A stretch of DNA of 64,000 nt, from NCBI GenBank assembly GCA_016934535.1, contig JAFGSQ010000007.1, forward strand, positions 1 through 64,000. The letters are read 5' to 3'. Below the pieces are notes generated by a model. It was given only the letters and a program-made list of their open reading frames with translations. It did no database searches and had not been told where the DNA came from. Of this stretch, positions 27,199 to 35,741 are shown piece by piece. How positions within the stretch are numbered: the stretch's first letter is position 1; every line of letters begins with the position of its first letter. The stretch is from a candidate division WOR-3 bacterium. GTDB taxonomy: Bacteria > SDB-A. The translations under genes were made by a program, and so were the position numbers.

Positions 27199-27973
27199 GC
27201 GCATTCTCGGAGTCGACCTTCACGGGACACTACTCGACGAAAACTGGGGGATAGACGCCTCTCTTACGGAAGAAATAACCGGCTTATTTCTTGAACTCGG
27301 CTCAAATTTCAGGATTTTCATTTGTTCGGGCAACGATCTCGGATTTGTAAAAGATCGCGTCCCTGGAAAAATTATTAACTGCCTGGAAGGACTCGTTCTT
27401 GAAACCGGTTGCGTTTTCAGCGACAAAACAACGGAAAAAGTATTGACCGAAGAAAATTACGCCAACAAGGTGAAAGGTCTCGAAAAAAAACTTAAAGAAA
27501 TGAATCTCGGAAAAGTCAAATATTTTGCCAGGCGCCTTTCTTCAGTCAGTATATTCACGAAAAACGGGATTTCTGGAGAACCGCCCGAAAAAGTATTCGA
27601 AAGGGTTTTAGACTTTTTAACTTCAGATAAAAAAAATGATTTTTACGTCACACATTCGGACGTCGCCGTCGATATAGTTCCTTGCGGCCATAACAAATTA
27701 ACCGGATTGAAAAAAATAGACTCTGGATCGGACGTTTTCGCTGTGGCTGATTCCTTCAACGATCTTTCACTGCTCGGTGGTGCCGATTATTCCTTCGCGC
27801 CATATAACGTCTCCAAAAAGGCGATTTCAGCCCTCAGAGGGAAAAAAGAAGTTGCCGAATTAGACAAAAGAAAGCCTCTTGAAAAAAATAAGCTATACGT
27901 CAGCAGGGAATCTTACGGGCGAGGGACGGCTGAAATTTTAGGATATATTCAGAATCATTTCAGGAATTCGTGA
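27188..27973 (+). CDS. HAD-superfamily hydrolase (Cof-like) with changed motif I
   Basis: 261 residues. Motif I near the N-terminus is GVDLHGTLLDE: the nucleophile Asp is present, but the second Asp of D-x-D-G-T, the usual general acid/base, is His. Motif II is ICSGND. A C2-type cap lies in the middle (about 90-180). Motif III Lys is in CGHNKLTGLKK and motif IV is ADSFNDLSLL. The layout is that of Cof/mannosylglycerate-phosphate phosphatase-like proteins. It overlaps trxA by 11 bases and its 3' end overlaps the convergent phosphatase gene by 19 bases. Whether it is an active sugar phosphatase is uncertain because of the His. Confidence 0.8.
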   Translation: MPSKRILGVDLHGTLLDENWGIDASLTEEITGLFLELGSNFRIFICSGNDLGFVKDRVPGKIINCLEGLVLETGCVFSDKTTEKVLTEENYANKVKGLEKKLKEMNLGKVKYFARRLSSVSIFTKNGISGEPPEKVFERVLDFLTSDKKNDFYVTHSDVAVDIVPCGHNKLTGLKKIDSGSDVFAVADSFNDLSLLGGADYSFAPYNVSKKAISALRGKKEVAELDKRKPLEKNKLYVSRESYGRGTAEILGYIQNHFRNS

Positions 27974-28935
27974 AGATCCGAACCGGTTATCCTTTTGAAG
28001 TAACAGTCGAGCGAATCGAAATACTTGCGTCCGGGAAGCATGAAAAAATGTTTTCCAACCGTGAATGCCCGGCGCGATTCGTCTTTAACAAGAAAATCGA
28101 AAGGATTCATTTCCTCGCCTGAAGAATCACAGACCAATCCTCCGGCTTCCGAATACGCCAGGGTTGCACAGGAAAGATCGAGCGCGTCTATGTTTTTCCC
28201 GGCGTAGAAAGAATAAGCTGGAAGAACGCCTGTTGCCGAACAGAAAATCTTGCTGTTCGCGGTTGTGTTGACAAGAAGAGCGAGAAAAGTTCCGGTGAAA
28301 CTGCCCGGGTTTGCTATGTCCTGAGGAAGAAATTTCGCAAGTTTTCTTCCTGTTTCACCCATGACAGTGCTTATCCGTCCTCTGTCTGATTGTTTAAAAA
28401 TGATGTCTGATAAAACCTCTATGCAGGCAGAACCGAAAAAAACTCCTTTGTCCGCTTCGGTAAAAATGGTGCAATCTTCTCCTAAAGCCGGATAGTGCAT
28501 TACTCCCAGGAAAGGTTTTGTGCCTTTCAGAATGCAAAGTGAAAGAGCCCAGAATTTTGACATTCCCGACTGGTCTTTCGACCATTGAACGAAATTTTTT
28601 GTCCCGTCAATGGGATCTAAAAGAAGAGTGTAACCGGATTCGATTTTTCCGACACTCAAAAAACCGTAGAAAGGATTTTTTTCGTCAAAAGGCAGCTCTT
28701 CAGCCACGACGCCCATTTTAAACGGGTATTCGATTGAAATCTCCCTGAGAATGAAATCCTGCACCTTTGTGTCGACGTCGGTTAGGACTGCTTTCTCTTC
28801 GAAAAAAGATTTTTCGGCGTCTGTAGAGGGGTCAACGTTTTTAAGGCTGACAGAAAAGTTCTTACCCGTACTGAGGGCAAATTTTCCCGCCTTGCGAACT
28901 ATTGAGATTATTTTTTCTGTTTCGAAAGCTTGCAT
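27955..28935 (-). CDS. Inositol monophosphatase/3'(2'),5'-bisphosphate nucleotidase family phosphatase
   Basis: 326 residues, a Mg2+-dependent Li+-sensitive-type fold. Metal-binding motifs are LTDVDTKVQ, VAEE, DPIDGTKNF and, near the C-terminus, DALDLSCATLAYSEAGG, which correspond to the A and B signatures. The length and the inserted segment after the VAEE Glu favour the nucleotidase (CysQ/HAL2-like) branch over classic inositol phosphatases, but this is not certain. The start is ATG 28935 with AAGGA just upstream. It is divergent from kdsA, with 76 bases between the starts. Confidence 0.87.
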   Translation of the reverse strand: MQAFETEKIISIVRKAGKFALSTGKNFSVSLKNVDPSTDAEKSFFEEKAVLTDVDTKVQDFILREISIEYPFKMGVVAEELPFDEKNPFYGFLSVGKIESGYTLLLDPIDGTKNFVQWSKDQSGMSKFWALSLCILKGTKPFLGVMHYPALGEDCTIFTEADKGVFFGSACIEVLSDIIFKQSDRGRISTVMGETGRKLAKFLPQDIANPGSFTGTFLALLVNTTANSKIFCSATGVLPAYSFYAGKNIDALDLSCATLAYSEAGGLVCDSSGEEMNPFDFLVKDESRRAFTVGKHFFMLPGRKYFDSLDCYFKRITGSDLHEFLK

Positions 28936-29011
28936 TTTCCTTGTTATTTCCTATAATTGTAATTTAAACTGTATGTTCGGCAAGGGAAATTTTGTTTCTT
29001 TTAATCAGCCT

Positions 29012-29857
29012 ATGAGCAAAAAAATAGTAAAAATAAAAGATGTCATTTGCGGAGGGAAGGATATCTTCCTAATTGCAGGTCCGTGCGTCATCGAAAACGA
29101 ACTTACCGTCATGAAGACTGCACGTATACTCGTTCGAGCCTGTGAAAATTTAGGCGTGAAATTTATATACAAGTCCTCTTTTCTGAAAGACAACAGAAGC
29201 TCTCCGGAAAATTTTAGGGGACCGGGAATGGATAAAGGACTGAAGATTCTGGAAAAAGTTAAAAACGAATTTGATTTGCCGGTCACTTCTGACGTTCACT
29301 CGGAAGCCCAGGCTTATACTTCCTCGGAAACTCTTGACCTGTTGCAGATACCGGCGTATCTGTGCATGCAGACTTCATTGCTTGAAGCGGCCGCCAAAAC
29401 CGGAAAACCCATCAACATAAAACACGGCCAGTTCGTGTCTCCGGAGAATATGAAATATCCTGTAGAAAAAGCCGAAAAAGCCGGTAACGGCTCTTTAATG
29501 TTGACTGAAAGAGGATATGTTTTCGGATACAACGACCTGATAGTAGATCCAAGAAGCTTCTACGAATTGAATAAAATCGGATACCCCGTGATTTTCGACG
29601 CAACTCACAGTGTCAGGCGCTACGGAATACCCAGCGCCCTACCCGAGGGCGGTAGAAAAGAATATCTGGCTACTCTGGCGAGAGCCGCCGTCGCTTCGGG
29701 AATTGACGGGTTGTTTCTCGAAGTTCACCCGTGCCCGGAAGACGCTCTTTGCGATTCTTCCAGCCAGCTCAGAGCTGATGAATTCGAAGAATTTATGAAA
29801 CCACTTATAGAGATTCACAATTTGATAAAAGGCGGATTACATGAGAATATTCCTTGA
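29012..29857 (+). CDS. kdsA: 2-dehydro-3-deoxyphosphooctonate aldolase (Kdo-8-phosphate synthase)
   Basis: 282 residues, the usual family size. It condenses phosphoenolpyruvate and arabinose 5-phosphate to Kdo-8-phosphate for lipopolysaccharide. Visible motifs: FLIAGPCVIE, YKSSFLKDNRSS, NIKHGQF, FDATHSVRR, FLEVHPCPEDALCD. Cys25 in AGPC and the later His, Glu and Asp are the residues of the metal-dependent class, where E. coli has Asn. ATG 29012 is chosen because homology begins there; a longer open frame reaches 28751 but reads across the divergent phosphatase gene. Its 3' end overlaps the transaldolase-CBS gene by 17 bases, so the two are translationally coupled. Confidence 0.94.
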   Translation: MSKKIVKIKDVICGGKDIFLIAGPCVIENELTVMKTARILVRACENLGVKFIYKSSFLKDNRSSPENFRGPGMDKGLKILEKVKNEFDLPVTSDVHSEAQAYTSSETLDLLQIPAYLCMQTSLLEAAAKTGKPINIKHGQFVSPENMKYPVEKAEKAGNGSLMLTERGYVFGYNDLIVDPRSFYELNKIGYPVIFDATHSVRRYGIPSALPEGGRKEYLATLARAAVASGIDGLFLEVHPCPEDALCDSSSQLRADEFEEFMKPLIEIHNLIKGGLHENIP

Positions 29858-30863
29858 TTCCGTTGACTTCGGCGAAATTGAAGAGGCTTTTGAACTCGGT
29901 ATCCTTAAAGGGCTTACGACAACACCGACTTTCATGCACAGGAAAGGCATTACCGACATCAACGGAGCGATAGTGAAGCTGTCCGGAATGGTTCCTGAAC
30001 TGCACGTTGAAGCTTTGGGAGAAAATTGCGATCAGATTGTTTCCAAAGCTCACGAATTGTTGTCCCTTCCGCTCAAAAACAAACCGGTATTCAAGGTCCC
30101 GATTTCAAATCATTCTATCAAAGCCTGCACCAGACTTGTTTCTGAAGGGAATCTTGTAAACATCCACCTGGTCTACACCCTCAACCAGGGTTATCTGGCG
30201 ATGGAAGCAGGAGCGTCATACGTGTGTCCTCTCGTAGGAAGGCTTCACGACCAGGGACACGACGCCATGCAGTTAGTGAGTGACTTGGTTGAGACGACCG
30301 ATAAGTACGGATACGACACTCAGATTATGGTGTCTTCGGTCAGGCATTCCGAACATGTAAGACAGGCTCTTTTAGCCGGCGCGCACGCATGCACAATACC
30401 TTTTTCGGTTTTGATGAAACTGTGCGACAATTCTCTGACGTCGGAGGGCACTACAAAGTTTTTTGAACACACGAAACTGATGACGTTGAAGGTAAGGGAT
30501 GTCGTCAGAAAATACAATCCCGTCTGCGCAAAAGACGAAACGTTGCTTGACGCCTTGATGAAAATGACTGAATCGAGACTGGGAGCCGTGTCCATAGTCA
30601 ATGAAAAAGGAGCTCTAACGGGCGTGTTCACCGACGGCGATCTGAGAAGGCATTTCGGGGAAAAAGGGAAGACAATCGTAAATTGCAAAATGTCGGATTT
30701 TAAGTATTCTCAGCCGGCAACCATTTCAGCGGATGCGCTCTTGTGTGAGGCCGTCAATTTTTTTTCACGCCACGAATACGACAATCTGATAGTCGTCGAG
30801 AACGATTCCCCGGTGGGTATTCTCGACATTCAGGATCTGGTCAAACTCGGTCTCGTGGGCTGA
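29841..30863 (+). CDS. Transaldolase/fructose-6-phosphate-aldolase-like domain fused to a KdsD-type CBS pair
   Basis: 340 residues. Residues 1-220 are a TalC/FSA-type barrel: Asp6 in FLDS, the Schiff-base Lys85 in FKVPIS, and YVCPLVGR align position-for-position with E. coli FSA as I remember it. Three conserved sites differ: TTNPS is TTTPT (Asn28 to Thr), position 109 is His instead of Thr, and position 131 is Leu instead of Tyr/Phe. Residues about 225-340 are two CBS motifs with GVFTDGDLRR and GILDIQDLVKLGLV, the pattern found at the C-terminus of KdsD arabinose-5-phosphate isomerases. It overlaps kdsA by 17 bases. Supplying or sensing arabinose 5-phosphate is a plausible but unproven role; simple transaldolase activity is the alternative. 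Confidence 0.85.
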   Translation: MRIFLDSVDFGEIEEAFELGILKGLTTTPTFMHRKGITDINGAIVKLSGMVPELHVEALGENCDQIVSKAHELLSLPLKNKPVFKVPISNHSIKACTRLVSEGNLVNIHLVYTLNQGYLAMEAGASYVCPLVGRLHDQGHDAMQLVSDLVETTDKYGYDTQIMVSSVRHSEHVRQALLAGAHACTIPFSVLMKLCDNSLTSEGTTKFFEHTKLMTLKVRDVVRKYNPVCAKDETLLDALMKMTESRLGAVSIVNEKGALTGVFTDGDLRRHFGEKGKTIVNCKMSDFKYSQPATISADALLCEAVNFFSRHEYDNLIVVENDSPVGILDIQDLVKLGLVG

Positions 30864-30879
30864 AAAACAGTCATTACTG

Positions 30880-31653
30880 TCACTGATCGAAGTTATGCAA
30901 GTCCTGATAGAAATCTTCGTTCATAAAACTGTCTGTGACGGATAAAAAGAAGTCATTTTTGTATATGAGAGGAGATATGAACTCCGCCCACTTGGCAAAA
31001 CCGCTTTGTGACAGGTGAAGGCCGTCGAACGAGAATTCAGCTTTAAGTCTTCCTGCCGAATCTTTGAATTCGGAGTTAAGGTCTATGTATCTGATGAAAT
31101 ATGAAAACGATTTTTCGTCTACAATGATCTGTAAAAGCGAATTCAGGGAATCCACGGAAAGATTGAGTCTTGTGTAATCGCCTGTTACCGGTAAAACACT
31201 CTGTACGTATAGCTCTACCATTGGAAGTGAGTCAAAGATCGCGTCAAGGAGAGCTGAATATCCTGCAGCAATGCCTGCGGCCGGACGGCTTCCTATATCG
31301 TTTATTCCTATCATGATGAAAATCGCCAGAGGATCGAGATCGAAACATGATTCCTTAAGCCTTTTAGTAACTCCTGCGCAGTCATGAATGCCTATTTGAT
31401 CCCCGACTATGCCGCGGTTATATACCAAAACTCCCGGAAAAAATTTATCGACTGCGAAGCCCTGAGTGATTGAATTGCCTATAAAAACAATCCCGCCCGG
31501 AAAGGCGTTTTCGTTTTCAGTTCTGAAAAAAGTCAATCTTGACTGATAATTCTCGTAGAAAGCTTCGTTGAAATATTTTATGTTGTTTTCGTCTATGTAT
31601 ACTCCGGGTAGTTCAAAAACGGTCAGCAGAAAAAAAGTCAGAAAGAGAGCCAT
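30880..31653 (-). CDS. SGNH/GDSL-family esterase, secreted
   Basis: 257 residues with a hydrophobic N-terminus (MALFLTFFLLTVF) that should act as a signal peptide. The SGNH blocks are complete: FIGNSITQG holds the nucleophile Ser (block I), RGIVGDQ has the Gly (block II), GINDIG the Asn (block III) and FDGLHLS the Asp and His (block V). Such enzymes act on acyl esters of lipids or sugars, for example acetylated polysaccharide or platelet-activating-factor-like substrates. The start overlaps the PrsW-like gene by 16 bases, so both belong to one minus-strand operon. Substrate unknown. Confidence 0.88.
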   Translation of the reverse strand: MALFLTFFLLTVFELPGVYIDENNIKYFNEAFYENYQSRLTFFRTENENAFPGGIVFIGNSITQGFAVDKFFPGVLVYNRGIVGDQIGIHDCAGVTKRLKESCFDLDPLAIFIMIGINDIGSRPAAGIAAGYSALLDAIFDSLPMVELYVQSVLPVTGDYTRLNLSVDSLNSLLQIIVDEKSFSYFIRYIDLNSEFKDSAGRLKAEFSFDGLHLSQSGFAKWAEFISPLIYKNDFFLSVTDSFMNEDFYQDLHNFDQ

Positions 31654-32540
31654 TTTTTGACTTCGGGGGCGAGAGAAGTGAATTTTTCCGTCAAATCTGT
31701 TATCTGCTTTTCGAATTTCACTGACGGATTGTTGTCGTTTCTGTATCTTTTAAAAGAAAGTTCGGAAGCCGCTTGAAAAAACCTGTCGAGTTTTTTGTTT
31801 TCTTTTCTCCCACCTTTTTTCAGGGCTCTCAATCTCGATGAAGACCTTTTTTGTGCGGATGCTATCACGGCGAGGTTCTCTTCGCTTATTAGTCCTGATA
31901 AAACTTCCGGTTTCAGATATTTCTCTATCCATTTGCTTTCCTTTCTCAGAACAAGTGTCAGTACTATAAGAAGCAGGATCACTCCCCCGAAATTGAAAAA
32001 GACGTCAAGAAGAAATGATAGGCAGTAAGTATGAGGGGCGAATATCATGCAGGTATTGTGAAGCCCATGCAGGAAAACCGCAAGAAACCAGGAGAGAGTG
32101 ACAAGGGCGATCCCCTTGAGAACTTTTCTGGATAAAAGTGCTTTTCCGAAAGCAAAACCGATTATGGATGACCAGAAGGCGTGATTTGAACCGAAAATAA
32201 AGCTTCTGAAAAAAACGTTGGCGTAACCCGAGACGATCCCTTCGCTGAATGTGCCCATGAAATAAAAAACGTCTTCCGTGAAAGCGAAACCAAAACCTAC
32301 CATGGCGCCGTATATGGCTCCATCGAGTTCGTTGTCAATGTGTTTTCGAAAAAAAAGAAAAAGAAAAACCATGAAAAAACCTTTCACGGTCTCTTCAACA
32401 AACGGGGCGCTTAATCCAACGGAAAAAAAGGACTGAGCAATCTCACCTTGGGCGGCATATGAAGCAGTATCTGATAAAGCCGATTCGAGTACAAGGGATA
32501 TTACTACAGCGGGTATCAGTCCCCAGAAGAAAGCAAACAC
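31638..32540 (-). CDS. PrsW-family intramembrane metalloprotease (N-terminus probably upstream of 32540)
   Basis: PrsW-type glutamic/metalloprotease with several membrane helices. Motifs are FVEETVKG (the EExxK-type signature) and FTEDVFY, plus a His-rich helix near NHAFWS and FLHGLHNT. The first ordinary start codon is GTG 32540, but the same frame is open further up to a TGA at 32697-32699 and encodes a first membrane helix and the family hallmark LDRYEKEP immediately before it. No ATG, GTG or TTG occurs in that stretch, so translation may begin at a rare codon (for example ATT 32660, after AGGGG) or the sequence carries a frame error. The cytoplasmic C-terminus (about 200-300) is basic. 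It may cut anti-sigma factors, as PrsW does. Confidence 0.85.
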   Translation of the reverse strand: MFAFFWGLIPAVVISLVLESALSDTASYAAQGEIAQSFFSVGLSAPFVEETVKGFFMVFLFLFFRKHIDNELDGAIYGAMVGFGFAFTEDVFYFMGTFSEGIVSGYANVFFRSFIFGSNHAFWSSIIGFAFGKALLSRKVLKGIALVTLSWFLAVFLHGLHNTCMIFAPHTYCLSFLLDVFFNFGGVILLLIVLTLVLRKESKWIEKYLKPEVLSGLISEENLAVIASAQKRSSSRLRALKKGGRKENKKLDRFFQAASELSFKRYRNDNNPSVKFEKQITDLTEKFTSLAPEVKKWLSF

Positions 32541-32713
32541 GAGAAGAGATGCCGGTTCCTTTTCGTATCTGTCGAGCCATAGAAGAAAAGATATGAAAAC
32601 AACGGTTGAAAATATAATGCCGCCGATGCCGGCTGAAAAATTGAGAACTATTTGCGTAATTCTGCCCCTGAGTCCGGTAAAACCGACGGATACTTTTCAG
32701 ATTTCATAAATTC

Positions 32714-32741
32714 ATTATACAATATTTTACGCTGGATTCAA
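32714..32741 (-). promoter_or_regulatory. Candidate promoter for prsW-like/SGNH operon
   Basis: Read on the - strand: TTGAAT (32741-32736), 16-base spacer, TATAAT (32719-32714). Transcription would start near 32707, about 45 bases before the possible ATT start at 32660, so the region upstream of GTG 32540 would be transcribed. Confidence 0.5.
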
Positions 32742-32839
32742 TATGTTGTATTTCTTTCTCTTGTCATGTCATCGGAAAGTGTTAAAATCTAAAAAAGTGA
32801 CGTCTGAAAATTCAAGTACCATGATTTGAGAGGAAAAGA

Positions 32840-35005
32840 TTGACTGTTGGTAAAATGAAAAATGACTTTGGCTTCAGGACAAAGGCCATGTTTTTTGCCT
32901 TGCTGTTCCTTGCCGTCTCAGCCTCTTACATACCGTCCCTTTTCAATTCTTTATGCTACGACGACGTAGATTTAATTGAAAAAAATGCGCTGGTTCAAAA
33001 CGGCGATTTCACAGGAATTTTCTTGAAAGACCTTTTTAACGTTACAAGAGGTGAGTCGCCATATTACAGACCGATAATACCGGCGATTTTTGCCGCCGAG
33101 ACATTTTTGTGGAAGAAGAATTGGGCGTTTTTTCATTTAGACAATATCGTTTTCCATTTTATTGCGTCACTGCTTCTTTATAAACTTGTTCGAAAAATAT
33201 TGTCGCAAAATCCGACGGGTAAGAGCAAGGGCGTTTTTTTTCAAATGAAAAAACCGAAAGACGCCAAAAGACTTTTTTTGTGGAGTCTGGCAGCCGGTTT
33301 TTTTTTCGCGCTTCACCCTGCCAACTCTCAAACCGTCTATTGGCTTTCGGCCAGAGGTGATCTTTTTGTCGCAATAGCTGTTTTGTCAGGATGTCTCGCT
33401 TTGAGCTGTGACAGAAAGCTGTCCTACGGCGTAATGCCACTTTCATTTTTTCTGGCTGTTTTCAGCAAGGAAACAGGTTTTTTGCTGCTGCCGATTGCCG
33501 CTGTTTTTTATCTGCTGTTCTTGCGCAAAGAAATTCCGCTGAAAAGAGCGCTTTTGCACATTGTTTTTATATTGCCTGTTTTAGCACTATACTTGACTCT
33601 GCGCCTGAAAGCCGTTTCTGTTTCACCTTTTGCGCAGGTGGACGAAAGTTTCTGGATGCCGAAAGACGGTTTATTTAAGCTTTATCTGACGTTGCCTTCG
33701 ATTTGGGGATATTACGCGCTGAGAGCCGTGTTCCCCTATTTTCTGAATTTCGAAACCGGCATTCACCTGTTTCGTTCGTTTTTAAACCTGCAATTTCTTC
33801 TTGGGATTCTTTCAGTCGCAGTTTCAGCCCTATCGCTGTTCATTTTCAGAAAAAGCAGGATTTTTTTGTGGGCTTTTCTGGTCTGGTCCATAAGCCTTTT
33901 TCCCGTGCTCAATCTTATACCGGTGTTCGAATCCGGAATGGAGCATTACTTGTACATGCCTCTTGCGGGGGTGTCTGTTTTGTCACCTTTCGTTTTCATG
34001 AAAAACAGAATTTCGAAATTGGTTTTTATTGCAGTGCTGATGTCTTTCTGCACAGCTGTGTTTTTGAGGGGAAAAGTGTGGAAAGACAATTATTCGCTTT
34101 TCACGGATGCCGCCAGGAAAACAGGCGAAAACTGCAGACAGGGATGGATACGATCCAGAAGCAACCTGGGGACAGCCTGTCTCAACAGAGCGGTTGAGGG
34201 CGTGGAAACCGAAGAGAATCTGAGAAAAGCGGATTCGCTCTACAGTGAGGTGATAAAAAAACATCCCTATTACGGTGGTGCTTACATCGGAAGAGGAGAC
34301 GTGTTTTTCGTATCGGAGGATTATGAAAAGGCCGGTGATCTTTATAAGGAAGCACTCGAAAAGTATCCTTCCAATTATTTCCTCATAAACAAACTCGGAA
34401 TAACATACTCGTGCCTGAAGGATTATTCTCAGGCAAAATTGCTATTCATCAAAGCCGTTGGGATGAATCGGGATTTTACGGACGCCGCAGTCAATCTGGC
34501 AAAAATATATTTTATCGAAGGTGACATTGATAAGACCTCGGACCTAATAGGAGGCTTGAAAGAAACACCCGGAACCGTTCTCCTCATCAGAGCTTTGAGA
34601 ATATCCATCGAAGCATGCCGGGGAAGAATTCAAACGACCGGATCTGCAGAAGAAATTATTACTGCGATAGAAATACTCGGAGAAGCCGGTCATTTCGTGG
34701 AAAAGAAACGGCTCGCTGAATCTCATTGCGCCTCATCTCCATCCGACTCCGACGCTCTTTACAATCTTTCTCTTATATATCTTTCTGATTTCGGAGACAT
34801 GAAATCCGGATACACCGCCCTCACGGAAGGAGTTTCTAGATTTCCCGGAGATGTCAGATTTATGAGAGAGCTTGCCGTATATCACATTTTGACCGGAGAC
34901 AGCATACAGGCGGCTTATTATTTCCGGAAGGTATTGGACCTTAATCCCTCCCATCCCGAGGCACCGAAAATGAGAGAATTTATTGAGAAAACTTCGAACC
35001 GTTAG
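32840..35005 (+). CDS. Multi-pass membrane protein with TPR repeats (TMTC/GT39-like glycosyltransferase candidate)
   Basis: 721 residues. The start TTG 32840 has AGAGGA five bases upstream; ATG 32855 lacks a site. Residues about 10-420 contain around ten to eleven membrane helices. The first lumenal loop carries CYDDVDLIEKN and YYRPIIPAIF, the acidic-pair and Y-R-P pattern of TMTC-type O-mannosyltransferase relatives (DUF1736/GT-C fold). Residues about 440-715 are tetratricopeptide repeats (AYIGRGDVFFVSEDYEKAG, LYKEALEKYPSN, AAYYFRKVLDLNPSHPEA). Together this suggests a lipid-linked sugar transferase acting on exported proteins, which is inference. It stands alone, divergent from the PrsW operon. 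Confidence 0.82.
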   Translation: MTVGKMKNDFGFRTKAMFFALLFLAVSASYIPSLFNSLCYDDVDLIEKNALVQNGDFTGIFLKDLFNVTRGESPYYRPIIPAIFAAETFLWKKNWAFFHLDNIVFHFIASLLLYKLVRKILSQNPTGKSKGVFFQMKKPKDAKRLFLWSLAAGFFFALHPANSQTVYWLSARGDLFVAIAVLSGCLALSCDRKLSYGVMPLSFFLAVFSKETGFLLLPIAAVFYLLFLRKEIPLKRALLHIVFILPVLALYLTLRLKAVSVSPFAQVDESFWMPKDGLFKLYLTLPSIWGYYALRAVFPYFLNFETGIHLFRSFLNLQFLLGILSVAVSALSLFIFRKSRIFLWAFLVWSISLFPVLNLIPVFESGMEHYLYMPLAGVSVLSPFVFMKNRISKLVFIAVLMSFCTAVFLRGKVWKDNYSLFTDAARKTGENCRQGWIRSRSNLGTACLNRAVEGVETEENLRKADSLYSEVIKKHPYYGGAYIGRGDVFFVSEDYEKAGDLYKEALEKYPSNYFLINKLGITYSCLKDYSQAKLLFIKAVGMNRDFTDAAVNLAKIYFIEGDIDKTSDLIGGLKETPGTVLLIRALRISIEACRGRIQTTGSAEEIITAIEILGEAGHFVEKKRLAESHCASSPSDSDALYNLSLIYLSDFGDMKSGYTALTEGVSRFPGDVRFMRELAVYHILTGDSIQAAYYFRKVLDLNPSHPEAPKMREFIEKTSNR

Positions 35006-35017
35006 AATGTCACTGAT

Positions 35018-35728
35018 TTATTTTTTTAAAATCCTCAGGAAGCTGTCAGTAGACAAATTCTTTCTTTTGATCAAAACTTTGTCTGTTTCGCATCCTTTTG
35101 AACGGAAAATATTTTCAATGCGGAACACCTCTTCTTCACTGAAACTGTGACAAAATCTCATCGCGTCACTTTTTCCCCAATCCAGCAGAAAGTCCCTTGG
35201 CCGGCATTTGTCGGGAATCCGGTTTTTTTTCTGATCCGGGATTTTGTCGAAATTCCAGAGAGAGATCAGTGCTCCGGCTCCTTTTCCGAGCAAATCACAA
35301 ATTCCTTCAGCTATTCTTTCTCTCTCTGTTGCATCAGGTATGTGATGAAAAAGTCCGACGGCAGCGACAAAAAAGCAAGAGCGGCCTATTGTACTCAGAA
35401 TGTCCCCTGTTATTCGGGCGTTGACTAAATAAACTTCAGAATAGCTTTGGAAGCGAGCTCGCGCAATCTTGAGCATTTCGAGGCTTTGGTCAATCCCAAA
35501 GTACATAACGTCCTTGCGGCAAAATCTATTCATGAAAAATTTAATGAACCTGCCGTCACCGCAGCCGAGATCAAGAAGTCCGCTATAATCGTTGTCAAGA
35601 AAACCGTCCTTAAAAACAGAGTCCCAAGCAGAATCGTATCCGTTTCTGGATGAGGAAAATGAGAGAGCGTTCACGTCGTAAAATGTTCTGTTAATCAGAC
35701 AATATTTGTCTTTTTGTCTAGATTTCAT
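35018..35728 (-). CDS. Trm9/ALKBH8-like SAM-dependent methyltransferase
   Basis: 236 residues. The N-terminal NRTFYDVNALSFSSSR matches the Y-N-x-I-A-x-H-F-S-x-T-R element that precedes the SAM domain in eukaryotic Trm9. Motif I is LLDLGCGDGRF and motif II GIDQSLEML. The segment GLFHHIPDATERERIAEG, then a Trp after ALISL, and the C-terminal MRFCHSFSEEEVFRI follow the Trm9 order (VHH, ERR, LIYCWA, RYYHLYREGEL) as I remember it. Trm9 completes the methyl ester of mcm5U34 in tRNA after Elongator/Elp3 has made cm5U; here the gene is divergent from an elp3 homologue, 49 bases away. A general small-molecule methyltransferase is the alternative. No clear ribosome-binding site. Confidence 0.78.
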   Translation of the reverse strand: MKSRQKDKYCLINRTFYDVNALSFSSSRNGYDSAWDSVFKDGFLDNDYSGLLDLGCGDGRFIKFFMNRFCRKDVMYFGIDQSLEMLKIARARFQSYSEVYLVNARITGDILSTIGRSCFFVAAVGLFHHIPDATERERIAEGICDLLGKGAGALISLWNFDKIPDQKKNRIPDKCRPRDFLLDWGKSDAMRFCHSFSEEEVFRIENIFRSKGCETDKVLIKRKNLSTDSFLRILKK

Positions 35729-35741
35729 AAAAAACCCGATT

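Noticed and set aside
28751-29011. N-terminal extension of kdsA
   Set aside because: The extension reads antisense through the start of the phosphatase gene at 28935 and adds residues not found in KdsA; the family begins near ATG 29012.
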